Shown piece by piece: positions 9,009-15,329 of a stretch of 22,444 bases of DNA. Made by a program: the position numbers and the translations under genes. The notes below the pieces were generated by a model that was not told the DNA's origin, searched no databases, and saw only the letters and a list, made by a program, of their open reading frames with translations. How positions within the stretch are numbered: position 1 is the stretch's first letter; every line of letters begins with the position of its first letter. This stretch comes from JBHPGW01 sp042569785 (GTDB lineage: Bacteria; Planctomycetota; Phycisphaerae; Sedimentisphaerales; Anaerobacaceae): positions 1 through 22,444 of the forward strand of contig JBHPGW010000044.1 of the NCBI GenBank assembly GCA_042569785.1, in the 5' to 3' direction.

Positions 9009-9743
9009 CTAAAGACTTCTTCCGCCATCAATATTTAGCACCTGCCCTGTAATGTAATCGTTTTCAAGCAAAAAGATCATCGGCTCTGTAATCTCCGCCG
9101 GCGCAGCGAGCCGCCCGGCAGGAATTTTCTTAAGCTGACCCGCCTTATCCGAATCGTCAAAATCCCCCGGCCAGTTTACTATCCCCGGCGCGATCGCATT
9201 GACACAAATACCCGGAGCAAGCTCTTTGGCAAGGGCTTTGGTAGCACCGACCAATCCTGCTTTGGAGCAGCAGTAAAGAGCATAATTCGCCCAGGGCTTT
9301 TGAGCTGCGATGTCGACGATATTAATTATCTTAGCAATAGGCGTTTGGGTTTCGCCAAACTTTTCCCTTACCGTTTTTACAAACGCCTGACTGACCATGA
9401 TCGGAGCCGTCAGATTCAAATCCAAAACCTTTTGAGCCTGTTCAAATGTTATATCCTCAAGTGAAGTTTTATTAAAAACCGCCGCCGAATTTATCAGTAT
9501 TCGCGGCGTACCCAACTGCCCAGCCTGAGCAAACAACCGCTCTACCCCCTCGACACAGCTCAAATCACCCTGAACCGCAATCGCCTCCCCCCCAATCTCT
9601 TCAACGATTTCCCCCGCAAGCTGCTCGTTACTGTTATAGTGACAAACACAGTTACAACCAGCAACTGCCAGAGCCTTGGCAATAGCCGACCCCAACTGAC
9701 CCGTCGAGCCGGTAATAATAGCTGTCAAACCTTTTAGTTCCAT
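9009..9743 (-). CDS. Short-chain dehydrogenase, pteridine-reductase-like (FolM/PTR1 type)
   Basis: The 244-residue product is a classical-length NAD(P)-dependent SDR. It has the cofactor loop TGSTGQLG (11-18), the strand ILINSAAV (82-89, in place of NNAG), Asn110, and the catalytic Tyr157-x3-Lys161. The residue at the usual catalytic Ser site is Asp144 (NIVDIAAQKP), a hallmark of pteridine reductases such as PTR1 and FolM. The C-terminus WPGDF...ITGQVLNIDGGRSL also resembles those enzymes. A role in reducing dihydropteridines to tetrahydro forms is therefore likely but not certain. The Arg common in the TGxxxR loop of that group is Gln here. It is the first gene of an operon with pgsA and ribBA, so GTP-derived pterin and flavin genes sit together. 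Another SDR activity, such as 3-oxoacyl reduction, cannot be excluded. Confidence 0.8.
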   Translation of the reverse strand: MELKGLTAIITGSTGQLGSAIAKALAVAGCNCVCHYNSNEQLAGEIVEEIGGEAIAVQGDLSCVEGVERLFAQAGQLGTPRILINSAAVFNKTSLEDITFEQAQKVLDLNLTAPIMVSQAFVKTVREKFGETQTPIAKIINIVDIAAQKPWANYALYCCSKAGLVGATKALAKELAPGICVNAIAPGIVNWPGDFDDSDKAGQLKKIPAGRLAAPAEITEPMIFLLENDYITGQVLNIDGGRSL

Positions 9744-9791
9744 TAGCAGATATAGTAAATCACGAAATCAGATTTTGCAACAGAATATTAC

Positions 9792-9819
9792 TTGCGGCAA
9801 ACTGATTCTCAAGTACAAT
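9792..9819 (+). promoter_or_regulatory. Candidate promoter for the GspF-like gene
   Basis: TTGCGG (9792-9797) and TACAAT (9814-9819) are separated by 16 bp. The -10 box is good and the -35 box is weak. The leader would be about 80 nt long and would contain the hairpin repeat at 9848-9875. Confidence 0.4.
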
Positions 9820-9847
9820 CTACATAGTTTTTTGCATTCTACCTCCC

Positions 9848-9886
9848 AAAAAAGCCCTGAGCGCAAGCGACGGGAAAAGCGACGGG
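9848..9886 (+). repeat. Hairpin repeat, copy A, with a tandem 10-bp duplication
   Basis: The 28 bp at 9848-9875 match 11709-11736 at 27 of 28 positions. The core is CCCTGAGCGCAAGCGACGGG. The last ten bases, AAGCGACGGG (9865-9874), are repeated at 9877-9886. As RNA the core would pair CCC with GGG, place tandem G.A pairs inside, and close on a GCAA loop. The U at the fourth position faces C, so this copy folds slightly less well than copy B. It ends 18 nt before the start codon of the next gene. Confidence 0.7.
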
Positions 9887-9904
9887 TAATTTAAGGCGAA
9901 TAAT

Positions 9905-10849
9905 ATGATAAGTAAGATCAGTTTAGTCTATTACGATCTTGCGATCCTGCTCGATGCCGGTATGCCATTGATAAGGTCACTGGAGACGGTCGAAGCCGGC
10001 GTCAGAGGGAAACTCGGCAAGGCGTTTTCCGGATTGGTCGCCGGCGTTTCACAGGCTAAGACCCTGCCGGAAACGATGGCTCAATACCCTGCTGTATTTA
10101 AGCCATTGGATGTGGCGATCGTCCAGGCCGCCGACACCTCCGGGAATCTGCCGGCTTCGTTCAAGATGCTCTCGAATTGGTATCAGCTTACCAATCGCCT
10201 GGCCAATAAGATTTTTTCCGGCATGCTGCTTCCGATAGTGGTGATCAATATTGCTGCCTTCGTATCGCCATTGCCTGCGTTCATTCTTGGCAGGATCGGC
10301 ACAACCGGTTACCTCATAGATGTGATCAGAACGCTGGCGATTCTTTATGTACCGCTCTCTGTTATTTTGGGGATTATTTTTCTAACGCCCAAGACAGGCC
10401 CGCTTCGATTACTGCTCGATCGTTTAGTGCTATGGGTACCATTATTGAGAAAGGCGATTCGAGAACTGGCTATCGGCAGATACTGCCGCGGATTCGGTAT
10501 GCTTTATAAAGCCGGCGTACCTATAACCATCTGCACCGAAAAAGCCGCTGACCTTACAGGCAACGCAGTGATAGGCAGTTTTTTCAAAGGCGGCGCAGTC
10601 GCTGCCAAAGCCGGCTCACCGGCCAGCGAAGGATTCTCAAATCAGCTCGACTCCAAATTTTTGCAGTTGTGGCGAGTCGGTGAAGAGAGCGGCGAACTGG
10701 ATAAAGTGATAGAAAAGTTGGGCGACGCCGCGACCGATAGAGCTGAATTTCTCTTCCAACAACTGGCTACCTGGCTGCCACGACTGGCTTACTTTTTAGT
10801 CTGTATTATAATTATTATGAAGATATTCGGGGCCGCTGCTTATAGATAA
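9905..10849 (+). CDS. Short GspF/PilC-like inner-membrane protein (T2SF family)
   Basis: GspF/PilC proteins are the inner-membrane platform of type II secretion and type IV pilus machines. This 314-residue protein has the two T2SF halves. The first covers about 5-125 (YYDLAILLDAGMPLIRSLET, VIVQAADTSGNLP-like region). The second covers about 185-310 (AIGRYCRGFGMLYKAGVPI, LWRVGEESGELDKVIEKLGD). Membrane helices lie at about 101-127, 135-158 and 290-308. Usual family members have about 400 residues, with an extra N-terminal region before the first T2SF half; that region is missing here. The ATG at 9905 is preceded by AAGGCG. No ATPase, major pilin or secretin gene is adjacent, so its machine is not known. 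It may serve the prepilin at 20523, but that is only a guess. Confidence 0.8.
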   Translation: MISKISLVYYDLAILLDAGMPLIRSLETVEAGVRGKLGKAFSGLVAGVSQAKTLPETMAQYPAVFKPLDVAIVQAADTSGNLPASFKMLSNWYQLTNRLANKIFSGMLLPIVVINIAAFVSPLPAFILGRIGTTGYLIDVIRTLAILYVPLSVILGIIFLTPKTGPLRLLLDRLVLWVPLLRKAIRELAIGRYCRGFGMLYKAGVPITICTEKAADLTGNAVIGSFFKGGAVAAKAGSPASEGFSNQLDSKFLQLWRVGEESGELDKVIEKLGDAATDRAEFLFQQLATWLPRLAYFLVCIIIIMKIFGAAAYR

Positions 10850-10865
10850 CTGTCGAACTTAACAC

Positions 10866-10893
10866 TTGATGGACGCAGGCGTTTCTGTATAAT
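10866..10893 (+). promoter_or_regulatory. Sigma-70-type promoter for pdxJ
   Basis: TTGATG (10866-10871), a 16-bp spacer and a perfect TATAAT (10888-10893) lie 42 bp before the GTG start of pdxJ. The predicted leader is about 35 nt. Confidence 0.65.
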
Positions 10894-10934
10894 CGGCTTG
10901 CGAAAACAACATTAGAAAGTAAAGGCTAACCAAG

Positions 10935-11657
10935 GTGACTAAACTTAGTGTCAATTTAAATAAGATCGCGCTGCTTCGCAATCAGCGTGATATCGGTATA
11001 CCAAGTGTCATAGAAGCTGCCCGAACGGTAATAAAAGCCGGCGCCTATGGCATTACGGTCCATCCACGACCCGACGAAAGGCACATCAGATACTCCGACA
11101 TCTACGAGTTAGCTGATATGCTAACCGTCGAGTTCAATATCGAGGGCAATCCTTTTACCGGCAAATTCATGGACATCGTAAAAGAAGTAAAACCCGCCCA
11201 GGCGACGCTCGTCCCCGATTCTCCCGACGCAAGCACCTCCGATCATGGCTGGGACCTGCAAAAAGACGGCGACAGACTTGTACCGATCATCAAAGAATTA
11301 AACGATAACGGTATTCGAGTCAGCCTGTTCATGGACGCGGAAACCGCACCCATGCAAACCGCCAAAAAAATAGGCGCAGACCGAGTCGAACTATACACCG
11401 AACCCTACGCGACTGCCTTTAGAACACAACAAAAATTCGACCAAACTCTTGAGCAATATGTCGAAGCTGGCAAAGCCGCAACTGACGCGGGGTTAGGCCT
11501 AAACGCAGGTCACGACCTCAACCTGAAAAACTTAGCTAAGTTCTGCAACGCGGTACCAGGCGTACTCGAAGTATCCATAGGTCACGCACTAATAGCAGAA
11601 GCCCTCGACATGGGCCTGAAAAAAACAGTAACAGAATACATAAAAATATTAAGCTGA
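10935..11657 (+). CDS. pdxJ: Pyridoxine 5'-phosphate synthase PdxJ
   Basis: PdxJ performs the last ring-closing step of the DXP-dependent vitamin B6 pathway, joining 3-amino-2-oxopropyl phosphate and deoxyxylulose 5-phosphate into pyridoxine 5'-phosphate. The 240-residue TIM-barrel protein shows the family's opening SVNLNKIALLRNQR (5-18), the active-site HPRPDERHI (43-51), FNIEGNP (about 67-73, carrying the conserved Glu70), and GLGLNAGHDLN towards the end. The length is normal. The start is GTG at 10935, preceded by AAAGG about 10 nt upstream. A later ATG is too far inside the conserved region to be used. It probably has its own promoter at 10866. It may also extend into dapA, 100 bp downstream, since no terminator with a T-run separates them. 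Confidence 0.95.
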   Translation: MTKLSVNLNKIALLRNQRDIGIPSVIEAARTVIKAGAYGITVHPRPDERHIRYSDIYELADMLTVEFNIEGNPFTGKFMDIVKEVKPAQATLVPDSPDASTSDHGWDLQKDGDRLVPIIKELNDNGIRVSLFMDAETAPMQTAKKIGADRVELYTEPYATAFRTQQKFDQTLEQYVEAGKAATDAGLGLNAGHDLNLKNLAKFCNAVPGVLEVSIGHALIAEALDMGLKKTVTEYIKILS

Positions 11658-11664
11658 AAATATT

Positions 11665-11696
11665 AACCACGAATTTACACGAATTAGCACGAATAA
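11665..11696. repeat. Three CACGAAT units with an exact 10-bp period
   Basis: CACGAAT occurs at 11668-11674, 11678-11684 and 11688-11694. The unit looks like a familiar short intergenic repeat (ACCACGAATT-ACACGAATT type) seen scattered in many bacterial genomes. It lies between pdxJ and dapA and has no coding potential. Confidence 0.7.
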
Positions 11697-11708
11697 AAAA
11701 TAAAAACT

Positions 11709-11736
11709 AAAAAAGCCCGGAGCGCAAGCGACGGGA
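11709..11736 (+). repeat. Hairpin repeat, copy B, in the dapA leader
   Basis: This copy matches 9848-9875 at 27 of 28 positions. The core CCCGGAGCGCAAGCGACGGG (11716-11735) would fold as RNA into a CCCG/CGGG stem, tandem G.A pairs (G11720-A11721 with G11730-A11731), a GC/GC step and a GCAA loop. It ends 21 nt before the dapA start codon, just upstream of its AAAGGAG ribosome binding site. The six A residues in front are also conserved between the two copies. Confidence 0.75.
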
Positions 11737-11757
11737 CCGAAAAAAGGAGAATAAAAA

Positions 11758-12633
11758 ATGTTTACAGGTGCGATGGTTGCTTTGGTTACACCTTTTCAGG
11801 ATGGCGAAATTGATTTTCAAACACTCGACGAACTTATCGAGTTTCAGATAGAAAACGGCATTGACGCGATAGTTCCGGTAGGCACTACAGGCGAATCGCC
11901 GACGCTAAGCCATGACGAACAAAAACAGGTCATCGAACGAGTAGTAAAAACCGTCGCGGGCCAGGTACCCGTTATCGCAGGTGCAGGCTCAAACGCAACC
12001 GCCGAAGCTATCGGCCTAACCAACTTCGCCAAAAATATCGGCGCAGACGCAACACTACAAGTCTGCCCATACTACAACAAACCAACCCAACAAGGCTTCT
12101 ACCAGCACTTCAAAGCGATAGCAGAAGAAGTTGATCTGCCTATAGTGCTCTATAACATTCCCGGCAGATGCGGCGGAACAGGCCTAACCTCACAAACCGT
12201 AGCCGAATTGGCACAACTCGAAAACATCGTCGCCATAAAAGAAGCCACCGGCCGACTCGACATGGCAAGCGAGATAGCAACAAGCTGCGACATAACAATA
12301 ATCTCCGGCGACGACTCACTAACCCTGCCAATAGCCTCAGTAGGCGGCAAAGGCGTTATCAGCGTAGTCGCCAACATAGTCCCAGCCGACGTAAAAGCAA
12401 TGACCGACCTGATCTTAGCTGGCGATTTCATCTCAGCCAAAAAATGGCACGACAAACTCTTCGCCCTAAGCAAAAACCTGCTGGGCCTATCAACCAACCC
12501 AATCCCAATCAAAGCCGCTATGGCAATCCTCAAAATGTCCTCAGAAGAACTACGCCTACCAATGACCCCCTTAGAAGATGCCCAAAGAGACACCCTGATC
12601 GTCACTTTAAAAGAATATGGCCTGCTCAATTAG
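11758..12633 (+). CDS. dapA: 4-hydroxy-tetrahydrodipicolinate synthase DapA
   Basis: DapA condenses pyruvate with aspartate semialdehyde, the first committed step towards diaminopimelate and lysine. The 291-residue TIM barrel has every catalytic residue at nearly the E. coli positions: Thr44 in GTTGESPTL (42-50), Tyr106 in CPYYNKPTQQG, Tyr132 and Arg137 in YNIPGRCG, and the Schiff-base Lys161 in AIKEATG. The ATG at 11758 has an ideal AAAGGAG about 9 nt upstream. The 28-bp hairpin repeat lies just in front of that site. I see no lysine riboswitch. The coding strand is rich in A and C (60 bases at 12061-12120 hold 21 C and 7 G), unlike smc and the FlgI-like gene. Confidence 0.96.
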   Translation: MFTGAMVALVTPFQDGEIDFQTLDELIEFQIENGIDAIVPVGTTGESPTLSHDEQKQVIERVVKTVAGQVPVIAGAGSNATAEAIGLTNFAKNIGADATLQVCPYYNKPTQQGFYQHFKAIAEEVDLPIVLYNIPGRCGGTGLTSQTVAELAQLENIVAIKEATGRLDMASEIATSCDITIISGDDSLTLPIASVGGKGVISVVANIVPADVKAMTDLILAGDFISAKKWHDKLFALSKNLLGLSTNPIPIKAAMAILKMSSEELRLPMTPLEDAQRDTLIVTLKEYGLLN

Positions 12634-12657
12634 TTTTGCATAGTTGAGTTTGCCAAA

Positions 12658-12697
12658 GGGACAAGTTTTTGACTTTTTTCTTTACTGTCTGTCCCCA
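12658..12697. repeat. GGGACA ... TGTCCCC inverted ends before the MNT-HEPN gene
   Basis: GGGACA (12658-12663) and TGTCCC (12690-12695) form a 6-bp inverted repeat around a T-rich centre. The right end, CTGTCTGTCCCCAATT, resembles the end of REP-like or MITE-like elements in other bacteria (GGGGACAGACA). Only a remnant would be present, and no transposase gene is nearby. Confidence 0.3.
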
Positions 12698-12717
12698 ATT
12701 GGCCATAATAACGCACA

Positions 12718-13581
12718 ATGAAAAAGTCATTAGCACATTTGCCGCCTCGTAAGATCGAAGAGATCGAACATATTGCCCGTATCATCCGCAAAGAGAGCAA
12801 ATATGCCGAAATGATAATCCTCTTCGGCTCGTTCGCACGCGGAGACTGGGTAGAAGATGTTTACGTCGAAGACAATACCACCTACGAGTACAGGTCAGAT
12901 TACGACATACTCGTCATAACCGATTTACGTAAGATGGCCGACAAGTACAGCGTTTGGGACGAGATCGCAAGAAAAGCAGGCCGACTCCCGATAAGGAATC
13001 ATGTCACAATTATCGCCCACGAGATCGAATACGTAAACGCACAACTGGCCAAAAGCCAATACTTCTTCAGCGATATAATAAAAGAAGGAATAATGCTTTA
13101 CGACTCCGGCAAACTAAAACTGGCTCAGTCCCGCGAGTGCGACACAAAACAAAGAGCAATAAACGCAAAAGAAGGCTTCGAACAATGGTTCCAAAACGCG
13201 GCAGATTATTATCAGCAGTTTGGACGTGCCCTTGAAGATCAAAAGTATAAAATAGCAGCATTTTTACTCCATCAAGCTACGGAAGCTCTTTATTCGACTA
13301 TTTCGCTGGTATTCACAAATTACAAACCCAAGACACATTTCCTGGACACATTAGGCTCGTTCGCTTCCAGCTACGACAGCCGGTTTATAACTATTTTCCC
13401 ACAAACCACCGACCACGAGAAAGAGTGCTTCAAATTACTAAACAAGGCCTACGTCGACGCCCGCTACAAAAAGAATTACACAATAACCAAAGAACAACTG
13501 GAATATTTAGCAGAGCGAATAAAAAAACTACAGCAATTAACAGAAAATATCTGCAAACAAAAAATAGAGTCATTCACATAA
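12718..13581 (+). CDS. Single-chain nucleotidyltransferase-HEPN protein (MNT-HEPN type)
   Basis: The 287-residue product joins two domains that usually form a two-gene toxin-antitoxin pair. Residues about 15-135 are a minimal nucleotidyltransferase with GSFARGDW (37-44) and the metal-binding pair Asp61 and Asp63 (SDYDILV). Residues about 145-280 form a HEPN four-helix domain (FLLHQATEALYSTI at 182-195, AYVDARYKKNY at 244-254). In two-gene MNT-HEPN systems the nucleotidyltransferase AMPylates and silences the HEPN RNase. Here both are on one chain, as in a group of fused proteins known from Bacteroidetes and other phyla, whose role is unclear. I cannot place a perfect Rx4-6H RNase motif in the HEPN half, so it may be inactive. 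There is no good ribosome binding site at the ATG. It converges on the zinc-ribbon gene across three hairpins. Confidence 0.8.
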   Translation: MKKSLAHLPPRKIEEIEHIARIIRKESKYAEMIILFGSFARGDWVEDVYVEDNTTYEYRSDYDILVITDLRKMADKYSVWDEIARKAGRLPIRNHVTIIAHEIEYVNAQLAKSQYFFSDIIKEGIMLYDSGKLKLAQSRECDTKQRAINAKEGFEQWFQNAADYYQQFGRALEDQKYKIAAFLLHQATEALYSTISLVFTNYKPKTHFLDTLGSFASSYDSRFITIFPQTTDHEKECFKLLNKAYVDARYKKNYTITKEQLEYLAERIKKLQQLTENICKQKIESFT

Positions 13582-13591
13582 CTCAGACGAG

Positions 13592-13612
13592 CCCCCGATG
13601 TAAAATCGGGGG
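13592..13612. repeat. C5/G5 hairpin 1 of 3
   Basis: CCCCCGAT and ATCGGGGG pair over 8 bp around the loop GTAAA, 11 bp after the MNT-HEPN stop. It is followed by a weak T-stretch (TCTTTT) and could end transcription of that gene. Confidence 0.75.
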
Positions 13613-13632
13613 ATAATCTTTTAAAATGTTAG

Positions 13633-13651
13633 CCCCCTGCACTGCAGGGGG
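13633..13651. repeat. C5/G5 hairpin 2 of 3
   Basis: CCCCCTGC and GCAGGGGG pair over 8 bp around the loop ACT. It is preceded by TTAG, as is hairpin 3, so the units share a TTAGCCCCC opening. There is no T-run directly after it. Confidence 0.75.
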
Positions 13652-13657
13652 TTGCCT

Positions 13658-13969
13658 TTACCGTTTAGCCCCCAAGCCCGCTTGGGGGTCATTGCAAAGA
13701 AAAGATTTGGAGTAATTTAATAAGTTGTTCGATACATCTTCTGGTTCAACCACTCGACAGACATCTTTACCACAATTCTGACATTTGCCTCGTAGGATCA
13801 GGTCTTTGCCATTCATTTCTGCTGTTTCGAGAAGGATCGTTACAGAACCGAGACATTTGCCACAGAAAACATTGTCGAGAATCTTCTTCTGTGCCCATTC
13901 GGGTATTTTCTTCCACCGGCTTCGCGCTTCTGGTGTGAAAATATTTCCAGGTTGGATTGGTTGTATCAT
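13658..13969 (-). CDS. Small zinc-ribbon protein of unknown function
   Basis: The 103-residue product has two CxxC knuckles, Cys36-x2-Cys39 (FCGKC) and Cys63-x2-Cys66 (CQNC), about 23 residues apart. That is the spacing of a zinc ribbon. Cys71 follows. The N-terminus (PEARSRWKKIPEWAQKKIL) is a basic helix. I do not recognise a named family; a nucleic-acid or protein-binding adaptor is possible. It follows the glycosyltransferase gene by 24 bp on the same strand and is probably co-transcribed, with a weak GAGAAAG in front of the ATG. The last ten residues (DPQAGLGAKR) are encoded almost wholly by hairpin 3 of the array, so the native C-terminus may have been rewritten by that repeat. Confidence 0.65.
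   Translation of the reverse strand: MIQPIQPGNIFTPEARSRWKKIPEWAQKKILDNVFCGKCLGSVTILLETAEMNGKDLILRGKCQNCGKDVCRVVEPEDVSNNLLNYSKSFLCNDPQAGLGAKR
13669..13688. repeat. C5/G5 hairpin 3 of 3, inside a coding end
   Basis: CCCCCAAG and CTTGGGGG pair over 8 bp around the loop CCCG. Unlike the other two it lies within a reading frame, at the 3' end of the zinc-ribbon gene. Confidence 0.75.
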
Positions 13970-13993
13970 CTTTCTCTTTCAGCCTAACAATGA

Positions 13994-15097
13994 TTAAACA
14001 TTTGGTTCACGGTATAGCTCTATTATCTGAGAAGTCGTTTCTTCGATGGAATTATTTTTTCTTAGGTGCTGCTGAGCAGCGGCGGCGATCTGTTTAGCCA
14101 GTTCCGGCCTATCGAATAATCCTTTTAGGCTGTTATAAATACTCAACTGATCTTCCGGGTCGAATGTGACCGCGGTCTGCTCGTCGATCACAAGATCGTC
14201 GACCCTGCCGGTGCAAGCCGCAACTGCCGTCCCCTGGCTCATCGCCTCTAACAGCATAGGATTAAAATCATCACAAGGCCAGGGCTGGATAAAAATGTCA
14301 CCAGCCGCCAGGATTCGATCCCACGGATGCTGCCGTGAAACAATAACGGTAAACTGCGAGAGCCCCAGAGAAGCGATCCTTTTTCGCAGGTCCTTATCTG
14401 TTTGACTGCCGGTAATTATCACAAGCATAAAATCATAGTTCTCGACAGCCAAATGATGCACCGCTTCGAGCAGATTATCAAGACCCGATGCCCCCTCCAA
14501 AGGAGCCGCCACAACCATACTCCCCGGCCCAGTAGGCTTACTGAAACAGGCAGCCGTCTCAGCCACACAGGTTCCAAAGTTAATACGCATAAGTTTTTCA
14601 GCAAAGTGCGGATGGACATCCTCAATATTAGCGGCGATACTTTCAGCAGGGACAATTATTTTCGCGCAGCGTTTGGCAGAGATCGAAAAATTGCTGAACC
14701 GTTTCTGCAGTGAATTAACACTGAGAATATAAGGCAGGTCCAGCTTGCGTGACAATCGCCTGCTAAGCGATGCCTGGCTCTCGCAAAGGCAGTGCAATAT
14801 GGTAGGTTCAAATTTCCTGAGCTTTTCAAGCAGCATTTTCCTGTTCTGCCTGCCCATCAAAGGCAAATCGATTGCCGGATGCCGAAAAACTTCAACATTC
14901 GCATTGACTATAGATTCAACATCACAGCCTGCCGAACAGACCAAAGCCGCCGGCACAGAACTCTCCTCCAACGCACCAAGCAGATACCTCAGCGAAGCGG
15001 AATACTCCGAAATGGTATATTCTGAGACGATCAGTGCCGCTTTCGGGTCTGTAGCCTGCTTTATTGGCGATTCCGTCTTTTCCTGCTCAACATCCAT
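13994..15097 (-). CDS. Glycosyltransferase, GT-B fold (family 4-like)
   Basis: The 367-residue product has the two Rossmann-like halves of a GT-B glycosyltransferase. The N-terminal half holds the acceptor region (SEYTISEYSASLRYLLGALE at about 25-44, ILHCLCESQASLSRRL near 100). The C-terminal half contains DIFIQPWPCDDFNPMLLEAM, followed by SQGTAVAA. This matches the donor-binding EX7E-type motif of GT4 enzymes (E-FG-x4-EAM-x-G-PVVA), although the first acidic position here is Asp and the usual Gly is Asn. A membrane anchor or signal peptide is absent, so it is cytoplasmic or peripheral. Sugar and acceptor cannot be told from sequence. The ATG at 15097 has GAGGTG 9 nt upstream, and a strong promoter lies at 15136-15163. 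It leads the two-gene unit with the zinc-ribbon gene. Confidence 0.8.
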   Translation of the reverse strand: MDVEQEKTESPIKQATDPKAALIVSEYTISEYSASLRYLLGALEESSVPAALVCSAGCDVESIVNANVEVFRHPAIDLPLMGRQNRKMLLEKLRKFEPTILHCLCESQASLSRRLSRKLDLPYILSVNSLQKRFSNFSISAKRCAKIIVPAESIAANIEDVHPHFAEKLMRINFGTCVAETAACFSKPTGPGSMVVAAPLEGASGLDNLLEAVHHLAVENYDFMLVIITGSQTDKDLRKRIASLGLSQFTVIVSRQHPWDRILAAGDIFIQPWPCDDFNPMLLEAMSQGTAVAACTGRVDDLVIDEQTAVTFDPEDQLSIYNSLKGLFDRPELAKQIAAAAQQHLRKNNSIEETTSQIIELYREPNV

Positions 15098-15135
15098 GTA
15101 ACGAACACCTCATTTGAACTGCGATTAACAACGAT

Positions 15136-15163
15136 AGTATAATATCGGTAAAAGGACTTTCAA
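15136..15163 (-). promoter_or_regulatory. Sigma-70-type promoter for the glycosyltransferase gene
   Basis: Read on the minus strand, TTGAAA (15163-15158), a 16-bp spacer and TATACT (15141-15136) each match 5 of 6 consensus bases. The start codon is about 38 nt downstream of the -10 box. Confidence 0.65.
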
Positions 15164-15221
15164 CCCATCAGAAAAACCAGGATCAGCCTTTACCGGGCAA
15201 TTATTTGTCGCAATAAAAAAG

Positions 15222-15248
15222 TTGACAACTGCTCAGGCCAGTGATAAT
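15222..15248 (+). promoter_or_regulatory. Promoter for the SH3-protein/holA unit
   Basis: A perfect TTGACA (15222-15227) is followed by GATAAT (15243-15248) after 15 bp, with ATAATT one base later giving 16 bp. It is divergent from the glycosyltransferase promoter, about 60 bp away, so one regulator could reach both. Confidence 0.6.
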
Positions 15249-15329
15249 TTGGTGCCAATGGAATCTGTATTTTCAGAACAAATTACAGAACAGCTTTAAA
15301 GAGAGAACCTTATTTAGGGAGAAATAAAA

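Noticed and set aside
11658..11757. Possible lysine riboswitch before dapA.
   Set aside because: The gap is only 100 bp and is filled by two short repeats. It is far too small for the lysine riboswitch, which needs about 170 nt.
12150..12647. Long frames on both strands within dapA (about 159 codons each).
   Set aside because: They arise from the A/C-rich codon use of dapA, which suppresses stops in other frames. The plus-strand one is an Arg/Asn-rich low-complexity product.
13592..13688. CRISPR-like array.
   Set aside because: The three units are inverted repeats with differing inner bases and spacings of 41 and 36 bp. They are not direct repeats of constant sequence, and no cas gene is present.
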